NCBI RefSeq assembly: GCF_032854445.1
Contig: NC_088302.1
Coordinates: 46,292,645-46,356,644 of the forward strand
Direction of reading: 5' to 3'
Source of the DNA: Liolophura sinensis
Taxonomy: Eukaryota > Mollusca > Polyplacophora > Chitonida > Chitonidae
Length of the DNA: 64,000 bases
In this document: positions 55,050-64,000 of the stretch, piece after piece
Numbering within the stretch: the stretch's first letter is position 1
Layout: every line of letters starts with the position of its first letter
Program-made: the position numbers and the translations under genes
Notes under the pieces: generated by a model
The model's database searches: none
The model's input: only the letters and a program-made list of their open reading frames with translations
What the model was told of the DNA's origin: nothing

Positions 55050-56224
55050 AATCTCTACATCATCGCTTTACTGTAGAGACCGTCGTCTTGGATAAAAGAT
55101 TGTATGAAATGATCTTCGAGTCTTTTTGGTTGTAATGCACTAGAGGTCATTAGATACGGAAAACTTTGCTTTAATTAGTATATACCTCCCACAAGCCACC
55201 ACCGACATTAACAGGCGCAAGAGTTGTTCAAGGGAAGCAGTGCAAAAGTCAATTTCGACCCAAGCATCAAATGTCCATTATGTGTGCTTTTAGAGAACGT
55301 CACCTGGCATGGTAAGGTGAGAATCGCCCTCAGTGAAAGAAACTTTTCACCTCAAGAAGTGAAACATATAATAGCTGTGACTGACAACTGCGGGCACCTT
55401 CATAAGGCCGCTTCTCTTCTCATTTCTGTTTTACTTATCTGTTGCTGTTACATGTCAAGCATCTGAGTTATAAATCTTCAATCAGGGACTGAAGCGAGTC
55501 CGTATCGGTGTTGGCGATGCATACGTCATAAAATCGTCACACTGAAATACCTTTTTTGTATTAGTTACGGTAGAGCGGGGTAAATCACATCGCCACGAAT
55601 GTGACTTTTTGAAAAAGCACGCCGTTAAGCACAATTTAACAATCTAATAAATAAATGTATAAGAAGTAACGTTCAGCCTTATAATTCCGCTGCACATTAA
55701 CAAGAGGACAAAAAGTTAATGACAGACGGCCACGTATGTTCTCAAGCACTGTTCACTTATGATTTCGCTATTGTCACCACGTATGTTACATATTAGCATA
55801 TCACAATTAATACAAGTTGGCCTATATTTACTCACACAAAAGTATGCTGGTACGTATTCTTCACAGTGACTTCGTCAGTTCACTGTACTATGATTGACAC
55901 CACACAGACTTCGGTAAAAATACGTATTTTAAACGTGCCAAAATATGACAAAACTGATTATGTTATTGATCATATTATAAATTATATGTTTTACATATAA
56001 AAAACGTACGTTACAAAGACAAACCAAATCGAAAATCAATAGCACACAGAAATACATACGTGAAAGTTTTAGTAAAAATTCGTAATTCGCTGTGGCCGAT
56101 TCTACATCTTACCGCACCAGGTTATATCTTAAAGAGAATTTATTTACTTTCTGAAAGCAAACTCTCGCAGTCTTGCGTGATCTTACGTTTCAGTTTTGAT
56201 GTAACTTTGCGTATTTCTCTGACA
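55050..56224. other. unit copy 2 interior without recognised feature
   Basis: No SINE body or coding-like frame shared with another copy. 55224-55466 is an open frame (MFKGSSAKVNFDPSIKCPLC) with two CxxC/H-like spots, but it has no partner in other copies and no known family. Confidence 0.3.
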
Positions 56225-56754
56225 GTCAATGTTTTTTTACCAGCCTGCGGTTATGTGTGGGTTGTACGCACTGCACTTATTACGCCGAAGTGTGCACTAT
56301 CACCATGGGACAGCTGCTAATAATGCACACTTATTACAGATAGTGGGATATTGGAACTGCAAAAACGGCTGTAATTTTACAATGTTTGGGAATTCTCCTC
56401 ACGTTGTTGTCATTTTAATGGCAGTGGGGCTGTTCTATAAGCCTAGCTTATGACTTTCACGAAAGTTTCTTCTTAATCTCTGAATTTTCATTCTGGCGAA
56501 AGATCCCAGGGAAGAAAGGTAGGTTGTGTCTCCATAAATCTGAGATGTCCTGCAACTTTGTCATCACAAAGAGATTCTGCGGGTTTAATGATCTGATCTG
56601 ATCTGAGCCCGTTCCCCAAAGCTCCCATCGACCTCAACGCGATGTATTTTCTTAGACTGCAGTATGACACTTGGAACGCACTTTACGGACTACGAATGGT
56701 ATACGAATGTCGGACATGACGCTTATATGTATTTATATGCTGTCGTGGTCGACT

Positions 56755-57105
56755 TGTGCTTGTTGGAGCATCGGTGATCAAACCGGGTCATACCAAAACC
56801 TTTAAAAAGGTACTTGTTGCTGCCACGTTTGGTGCTCAGTATTGAAGGGCTAGAGCAAGGGAACAGGGCTGGTGGAGTCGATGTCAGTATACTGCCTGGT
56901 GCCGTCCGTGTGATATTTTAGTGGAGACAATAATTCTACATACCTACATGTTGGTACATGACTCATCTTCGTCTTATGACTAAAACGCGGGCACGCACGC
57001 ACGCACGCACGCACGCATACACACACTCCTACGCACGCACGCACCTACATACCTACATACCTACCTACATACATACATACATACATACATACATACATAC
57101 ATTTC
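56755..57105 (+). mobile_element. SINE, family B, ending in a long microsatellite
   Basis: GATCAAACCGGGTCATACCA, AAAGGTACTTGTTGCTGCCA, GGGCTAGAGCAAGGGAACAG, CTTCGTCTTATGACTAAAAC, then a tail grown into (ACGC)n at 56993-57022 and (CATA)n at 57038-57102. The head is diverged. Confidence 0.65.
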
Positions 57106-57700
57106 TTACCCTGAACTCATTCCCATCATACTGTTGTAGTATTGCTGATAAAGCCTTCATCCAAATGTGACTTAATGAGATGATACACAGACTTAATAAA
57201 TAAGAAATGCCAAATATTCACTGTTGGAAAATCGTTTTACTTGACTTCTTAAGTACTTATCAACTGGGCAATGGCTGCTACTAAGCTTTAAATCAGGTCG
57301 TCAATCAATCATTAACGTTGTTGTCCCCCAAAAGGGAGGCTACATATTAGCCATCGGTGTAATATGGAGCCTGTGCAATTCTATTTTAGTTGTCTGCTTA
57401 AATAAATCTTTTCTATGTCTTGGACTTTGAAGGCATAGTATATGACCCTGTATTGTTATGGTCATCATGGCAACTCAGGCAGAAGAACGGATCCTACCTT
57501 AAGATTTGACCGAAGTACGTATATAACCACTCATTATTGTAGTTCAAGGACAAACCCGAGTAGAGTTTACGCTTCGCCAAGCAGACGCTGACTTGGTAAC
57601 CTTTCCTCGTATGTTCTTATAAGTCTGTTCGTGTGAATTGTACACGCTATCGAATGTACAGAGAATAACTGCTTCTTGTTAAATTAGTGAGCATAATATA

Positions 57701-60350
57701 GATTAACTAAAGATCGTCACGGATTTTGCTCCGCATGAGCAAAACTTCTGGATCTAACGCATTAAATCAAGCTTACTACCTCACGGGATAAAGAAGACTT
57801 CAAGCAGAACAAATACATTTTCATTATGGATTTTCACCGTCTTCCATGGTGAGCCACCTTGGGGAAGCAAGTATCGATTATGGCAAAGTTGTACAGACAT
57901 TCCAGTAGCAAATTTAGGGCGTCGACGTGACCCTCTTAGGAATGGATCAGGTACTCTTGTTCAGACAACAACTCCGATAACCTTACCTGCCCAGAGACTC
58001 TGTATTGGGGGACTTTAGAAGCGCCACGGATTTAATTGAGCAGTGAGGTTAGTATATCTCTTGTTGGTATACAGATGAAGTGAAATGCATCAAAGAGAAA
58101 TCCTTTCCTCGCTAGAACGCTTTGGGACAGAGAGTAAGCACTTTCACTGTCCAAACCATTCCCGCATGCTCTATCACCCGCGAGATTAACAACTGATATT
58201 TGTTTCCACACCAATCCATATATGAGCACTCAGTAAAACAACACTTCATTGAACACACCTCGCCATTTCAAGGGGACTATAGTAAACTAGAACCACCTAG
58301 AATTTATTCTCATGTATCTTACAATGGCAGAGGCGGCAGCTGTTAATAAGTAAAAGCACCTAGTTGAACTATATGACGGTTCCGTTACACAGTATAGCTA
58401 TCTTGAAACAGATTTCATGCAATGGGCTGTTTCTCTATTTTCTCGACTTTTTTTCTGATAGTCATTTGCCTGGGGTCAGTCTAAAATGTTGGGGAAGACG
58501 TTCAATGTTTTGTTTGCACGAATCCTTTGATAAAGCTACTAAATAATGCACACTTTTCCGGTATGCTGTACATCATAAGTACATACAAAAACTAAACGTT
58601 GAACTTCATACCTGACAGTTTCCCCTGGAACTCTCTTGCATGCAGTACATTGTGGGCTTCTTGTCTGAGGTTTTACAAATACATTTTTTTTAAATTTTGA
58701 TTAAACAGTTTGAGTACCAATTAAGGTCTGTCGTGCTAGATGAAAGCGCTTCACTCTTCACGTTCGATGATCTCCCAGCCTACTCCCTGTACAAAAGCCA
58801 TGTCACCACAGCTGGTGGTGGCTTTACAGTCTCGTCTAACTCTTAATCACCCATGTGTCCACAGGGACATGTCGGATGGTTTAAGGAAGCTGCATTTTCT
58901 ACCCATCAGCTACTCAAGAGATTTGCTGAAGACAAAGGGTTATATATGTAGATTCCAGAGGTGGTTATTTTGTATACTGGTCTTAAAATGCGTTGATTGG
59001 ATGATTTGATATCAATTTATGCGCCGAAACAGACACTCGTATACCAGGCGTATTTATACGTGTATACACGCCTGCGGTTATGTGTGGGTTTTGTGCACTC
59101 ACTTAATATGTTATAGTGTGCAGTCTCACCATAGAGCAGTTGCTAAATAATAAAACTCATTACACACACCGGATACCGGAACTGCAAAAACCGCTGAAAT
59201 TTTATGACATCTAGCAATTATTCTCACGTTCTCTTTTTGAAGGCAGTGGATTTGCTTCATAACATTGGTTGGGTATCATCACGGAAGTTTCCTTTTCCCC
59301 TTAATGTTTAAGTTTTGATTGTTAAGTAAAGCACTAGTTTTATCTCAATAAATCTGATATGTCGAGCAGTCGGTTCTTCAAAGATGTATTAAAAGTAAAA
59401 CCCGGCTTATATCTTGGACTAATACAAAACAAATGTCACTCTACTTCTGATTAAACTTAATACCAGGCTTAACTGCTAATACATTTTTGAACACCAGGGC
59501 CCTAGATCATCACAGGTATTTTGCTGATTTGATGAGTTTGGAGTCGATCGTCTTTAGATACTATTCTCCTCTTGTTCCCCAACTCCCCTTCGGCCTTATG
59601 TTGACAATGATTTATAATAATGTCTGTGAAATTGCCATTAAAATATCCATGAAAGTTTAATACTGAAACGAATGAAGCAGCGACCGCCTTTACCACCTGA
59701 AACGTGACGATTTGTCTTATAGCGCAGTACGGCATTTACATATTGTGGTTGATTTGCCAGCTTATGGGGATATGGAGATACGTGTTTTTACTGAGTGCAG
59801 ACCTGTCCTTTGGGACTATGATTATGGCATATAACACCAGTGAAGAATAAAATATGTATCGATTTGGTAATAGCTGGTATCGATTTGGTAATAGCTGGTA
59901 ACTTTTCAAAGTGATTTCTAATAGTTCAATCGTGTACATGGTAACAACTTTAATTGACATAAATACCCGAAACTGTAGACTACATGTTAACTAATGGAGT
60001 GATATGGAGCCTGTACAATTCTAATTTAGTTGTCAGCTTAAATAAATCTTCTGAAGATTGAGGCTTTGTGGGCATAACATATGACCCTGTAAGTTGACCT
60101 CGTCATCATGACAACGAGGTGAGTAGAACGGACTCAACTCTAGGATTTGATCGAAACACGTACATAAGAACCCATTAATGTAGTCCAAGGACACACCCGA
60201 CCTGTGTGACGCCAAGCTTACAAAATAATACAGTATCAAACGGTTGACTTGGTAGCCGTTCTTTGGGTGTTCCTTTAAGGCTGTCGAATGATACAGAGAA
60301 TAGCTGCTTCTTGTTAAATCGTTCATGAGTGAGCGTAACTTAGATTAACT
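57701..60350. repeat. tandem multi-kb unit, copy 3
   Basis: Marker segment at 57701-58170 (AAAGATCGTCACGGATTTTG, CAAAACTTCTGGATCTAACG). Then TAAAAGCACCTAGTTGAAC (58352), ACTAAACGTTGAACTTCATA (58589), CACTCTTCACGTTCGATGAT (58751), CGCCTGCGGTTATGTGTGGG (59069), a 59500-59760 block, and AGTTCAATCGTGTACATGG (59924) to TAGTCCAAGGACACACCCGA (60181). It lacks the part present in copies 1 and 2 at 48515-48770 and 53660-53950, so an internal deletion is likely. Confidence 0.72.
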
Positions 60351-63060
60351 AAAGATCGTCACGGATTTTGCTCCACAAAAGCAAAACTTCTGGATCTAAC
60401 GCATCAAATCAAGCTTATTGCCTCACGGAAGAGAGGAGACATCAAGCAGAACAAATAATCATATTTTCATTACGGATTTTCATCGACATCCAGGGCAGTG
60501 TAATATCAGTGGTGAGCTACCTCGTTGAAGCAAGTATCGATTATGGTTAAGTTGTACAGGCATCCCAGTAGCAAATTTGGGGAGTATGGCGTCGCCGTGA
60601 CCCTCTTGGCGATGGATCAGGCATACTTGTTCAGACAATGACCTTGATAACCTTACCTCATCCCATGCAGGGACTCTTTGTCGGCGGATTTTAAAAGCCA
60701 AAGTCACAGTACACGGTCTATAGAATCGCTGATTAAACTGAGCAGCCTGAGTAGTATATCTCTTGTCGGTCAAGTTAGGAAGTGAAATGCATAAAGAAAG
60801 ATCCAGCCCTCGAATACATGACTTTCGCCTATACAGTTATGAGGTAAGGTTGATCTTAACTTGAAAGTTTACATAACTCACGTCTCTATTATAGGTGAGT
60901 CCATGTGAAATGCAAAAGCGACGTAAAGCCCTCGAGCATATGTTCTCACTGACCCTATATGCCGCTGGAGACTTTTGAATACGTAAAAACGCCAAGTTCC
61001 ATTAAACGTTGTAACTATTTTGATGCGGATCTCACGCAGTAGATCGTTTCAGTGCTTTTTGAATCTGTAGTCCATAGCAATATCACCACGGCAACTATCT
61101 TAGCACTTTGTCTTTCGCTTAGTCTGAGATTGTGAGCATGCCATCTAGCGGTTTTTTGCATGAGCACAATGATAAAAACACTAAATAATGCACGTCTTTT
61201 TTGAGATAGTTTATCAAAGGAGTGAGTGAGTGAGTACTTGGGGTTTAACGCTGTACTTAACAATTTCAGTCATATGGTGACGAAGAAATCCTTAGAATGG
61301 TAGAGCAGGGACGACAGTGTGATAATTGGCAAATGGCCATACGTAACCGGGAAAATTACGGCCTCTTGTACGTTTACATCAATTAGGGTTTTATTCCAAC
61401 TGTTCAAATAAATGCTTAAATAGCAAATTATAGCAAATTATACGCCCACAAGCATCATGGCTTAAGCAGAATTAGGCAAAGAAATGCAGTGTTGTTAGTT
61501 GCAATTTATTAGACGTCACTGGTCTAGAATCACTTTTACGCGCTTGTCCAAATGTCTACATTGGAAAACGCTATTTTGCCCGGCAAATGTCTCAAGAGAC
61601 AAAAATCAAGTGGTGAGGGCTTTCCGTATGTATCAAGTATAACCATCATAAAGTCGATTGTACTGAGAAATTCTGGACGGTTGGCAAGATCACTCAGCAA
61701 TTATTTCTGTTGGTTATTGGGGCATCCAACAGAACAAGAGAACCTTCACAGTGATAACATCTGGAAATAACAAGATCAGTGGACAAGTGAAAGTAATATA
61801 CACGTTTGTTCATCTCAGTTTTGGTCATTTGGGAGAAGTAACCGCTTTACTGCCGACATGGTTTCACCTCTCAGTAGAGATCATAAAACAGCATAGCTCT
61901 AGGTATGGAAATGAAATATCCTCAGAAAAACCGGTTAGGAATAATGTCAGATATAGGACGGTTTGGAGGCTGAGCACAGTTGTCGTTGGCCTGTGCGTTA
62001 TCCGTGTGATTGAGAAGGTATATCACAGGGATATGTTACTATAGGTACTCTATATCGATCTTGGAATGGTACTAAACTAATGTTTGATACGAAGCTGGTT
62101 TTATTAATAAATTTGTCCCATAAGGCTACTTTATGGACATGTTAAACTGTACTGCCAGCATGAAGTTCAAAAGTTCAACGCACCGCCGTTCAAAAGTTAG
62201 CAGTCCAATCGCCATTTTCCCTGTATCATTTTTCGAATAAGTGTACTGAGAGGGAAGTGCTTTGCTTTATTTACATTCTGAATGTAGATCTCACTCAGTG
62301 CAGGGCTTGCAGCTTCTGTTTTTGTTGTGTTTTGACATTTATCTGGCAGTTAATATTTTTATATTTGCCTGTGGTTATTTGATTGTTGCGTACTGCATTT
62401 AATATGTCTCTGTGTGAATTCCCATTACAGGACAGCTGCTACATAATACGCGTCTTTTACGGATATCGTATAATTGAACTGCACAAAAGTATCCTAATTT
62501 TATTATTTTCTAGATGTTGTCTACCAAAAGGCCGTGAACCAAAATGGACGTTGCAGGTCAATAATCGCAAGACCAATTCCCAAAACTATTCAACAGGAAC
62601 AACCAAAGAGCTAAGAAAATATATAGTATAGGCATAAGTATGAAAATTAAGACCAATTCATCCAAAGAGAAGAATTTAACAGTTGGAAATACGCAAGGAA
62701 TCTTTTGCTTCACTTGTATGATAGACTCGGCATCTTCACGGAAGTTTCGCTTCCCCCACTAATCTCGGAGCATTGATTTCGACGAATGGCCTTATTAGTG
62801 AAAGACATTCTACAGGTGTGATATCCAGAATGTTTCCCCTGCTCCCCAAAGTGCCTTTCCATCTCATGCTGGCAGTAAAGTTTAACATGCCTATAAAGTA
62901 GCCATTAAGACGTCTATGAAGGCCTATATTAAAGTAAGCCAAGCAGCGACTCACCAGTGTCCATCTTCACCAGTTGGCACGCGATGTATTTTCTTGATGT
63001 TCTTAACGTTATTTATGTGTTCATTTTATTTTATTGGTTTTTACGCCGTAGACAAAAATT
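60351..63060. repeat. tandem multi-kb unit, copy 4
   Basis: Marker segment at 60351-60830 (AAAGATCGTCACGGATTTTG, GCAAAACTTCTGGATCTAAC, CAGTAGCAAATTTGGGGAGT). Then 61560-62010, paralogous to 54290-55040 without its SINE; 62340-62560 (TTTGCCTGTGGTTATTTGAT); and 62740-62960. It is the most diverged copy at its end. Confidence 0.65.
61218..61300 (-). mobile_element. SINE family C fragment, reverse
   Basis: GAGTGAGTGAGTACTTGGGG, TTTAACGCTGTACTTAACAA, TTTCAGTCATATGGTGACGA: complement of the family C 3' end only. Confidence 0.6.
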
Positions 63061-63069
63061 TCCTTTATA

Positions 63070-63170
63070 TGAAGGTGGGCAGCATTATGGGAGAAAACCA
63101 GATAGAGCCCGGAGGAAATCCCGTCCATCCGTGTCTAGCTGACAGACAATCGGAGTTCACCCGTCCAATT
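63070..63170 (-). mobile_element. SINE family A fragment, reverse
   Basis: GGTGGGCAGCATTATGGGAG, AAAACCAGATAGAGCCCGGA and GGAAATCCCGTCCATCCG are the complement of the family A core; the ends are missing. Confidence 0.5.
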
Positions 63171-63403
63171 GCAAAGGAAGCCATCATGAACAGGATCTTG
63201 AGTTCGTAACGCCCATCTTTTGCTACGGTTTGATTGCCGTAATTGTAATCAGTTATACATTCGCTAATATATATAGCTAGTATCGAAGTGCAGCTAGAAA
63301 ATATGTAAACAGTCTGACTATAGAATAAATAAGAAATGGTTGTGACAAGTGTTTGGCCAAACATTGCATTTTAATTTGCTCCACATACTTTCATTTGCCG
63401 CAC

Positions 63404-63566
63404 AACGACCGGTTGGCCCGTATCAGTATAATGGCTCTGGTGAGGCAGCCTACTTGCCTTCGGTAAGTCATCTTAGTGAAGCAGCGCTAGATAAAAGTGG
63501 GGACTCCTTCATCGTCTTATGACTGAGAACTTGTACGACGTTAAACCATAAACACTCAATCACTCA
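63404..63566 (+). mobile_element. SINE, family C, head lost
   Basis: CGACCGGTTGGCCCGTATCA, TACTTGCCTTCGGTAAGTCA, GAAGCAGCGCTAGATAAAAG, CATCGTCTTATGACTGAGAA, GTACGACGTTAAACCA and a decayed CACTCAATCACTC tail. Confidence 0.65.
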
Positions 63567-63973
63567 TTTCCCGCATGTATGTTTGTGTACTGACATTATT
63601 GGATTTTGACACAGCTCCGTGATTGTATAACTGATAGACGATAGGGTATGGCGTTAAACAGAAAATAAATACACGAACAAATGACATTTGGAGATAGCTC
63701 TAGTTCCCCAGGCTCTTTCTCTTATCATGTACAAAGGGACTCGCCGTCTGCACGGATCGTCCTTGTGATCAGTTGTTTTGACGCCTAGAACCATAGCATT
63801 GCAAAGAATATATCATTCTGTCATGACACTGCCGTGGCTCCTTTTTGTCTATAAATTTTGCGAACTAGCCTACATATAGAGTGATACGAGTAGTCTACAA
63901 CACGAAGCAACAGCAGTAATAAATAAGGACGCATTACTATCTAGGCGGTGAAAGATCCAAATCTGTCAGTTCG
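63567..63973. other. nothing recognised
   Basis: AT-rich sequence between two SINEs. GGTATGGCGTTAAACAGAAA near 63646 may be another SINE tail remnant. Confidence 0.35.
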
Positions 63974-64000
63974 GGGCCTCCGTGGCTCAGTTGGTTAGCG
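63974..64000 (+). mobile_element. SINE head cut by the window end
   Basis: GGGGCCTCCGTGGCTCAGTT followed by GGTTAGCG is a tRNA-like 5' end with an A box. It matches the family A head seen in reverse at about 22190-22213. A real tRNA gene cannot be excluded because the window stops here. Confidence 0.5.

Larger units (their letters stand above)
50776..57700. repeat. tandem multi-kb unit, copy 2, enlarged by SINEs
   Basis: Begins with the marker segment (TAAGATCGTCGCAGATTTTG, CTCACGGGACAGAGGAGACT, GCAAATTTGGCGAGTAGGGC) at 50776-51150. Later blocks: 53500-53600 (GCCAGTTTTACCAATACAGG), 53660-53950, 54240-55040 with a SINE inside, 56230-56520 (TTACCAGCCTGCGGTTATGT), 56550-56750, 57200-57690 (GACCCTGTATTGTTATGGTC, TAGTTCAAGGACAAACCCGA). 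It holds three SINEs and one other dispersed repeat. Confidence 0.7.

Overview
The window is animal nuclear DNA, most likely from a mollusc. This is inferred from an intron-rich gene with GT-AG introns, an AT-rich background, and many tRNA-headed SINEs with bodies and tails (AAATAAATAAAT, ACTCACTCACTC) that I associate with bivalve and gastropod genomes. Species cannot be fixed from the sequence alone.

Layout. (1) 1-6290: a 58-60 bp minisatellite with higher-order structure, lying in an intron. (2) 6374-32990, + strand: the last 19 coding exons of the bridge-like lipid transfer protein BLTP1 (KIAA1109 / Tweek / LPD-3). They join in phase into 1222 codons and a stop. Its introns carry SINE copies, three more tandem arrays (38 bp, 148 bp, 35 bp), hairpin elements and dispersed repeats. 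(3) 32991 to about 35440: 3' untranslated and intergenic sequence, beginning with decayed tandem copies of the last coding segment. (4) About 36550-63060: four degenerate direct copies of a multi-kilobase unit in head-to-tail order, interrupted by SINEs. (5) 38499-48508: a 10.0-kb Polinton/Maverick-type element inserted in the first of those copies. It has 88-bp terminal inverted repeats, 5'-AG ends and a 6-bp target duplication GGTGTC. On the + strand it carries remnants of the packaging ATPase, an uncharacterised Polinton protein, a minor capsid-like protein, a core-like basic protein, the major capsid protein and an adenain-like protease. On the - strand it carries a protein-primed-type DNA polymerase B. 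All are interrupted by frameshifts and stops, and no integrase was recognised, so this looks like a dead, internally shortened copy.

What belongs together: the BLTP1 exons form one ER-to-membrane lipid-transfer protein. The Polinton genes form a virion and replication module, now non-functional. The 36.5-63 kb array has no gene I can name; one short reading frame is shared by two copies. Homology statements come from remembered family features, not from searches. Percent identities and copy numbers are hand counts.
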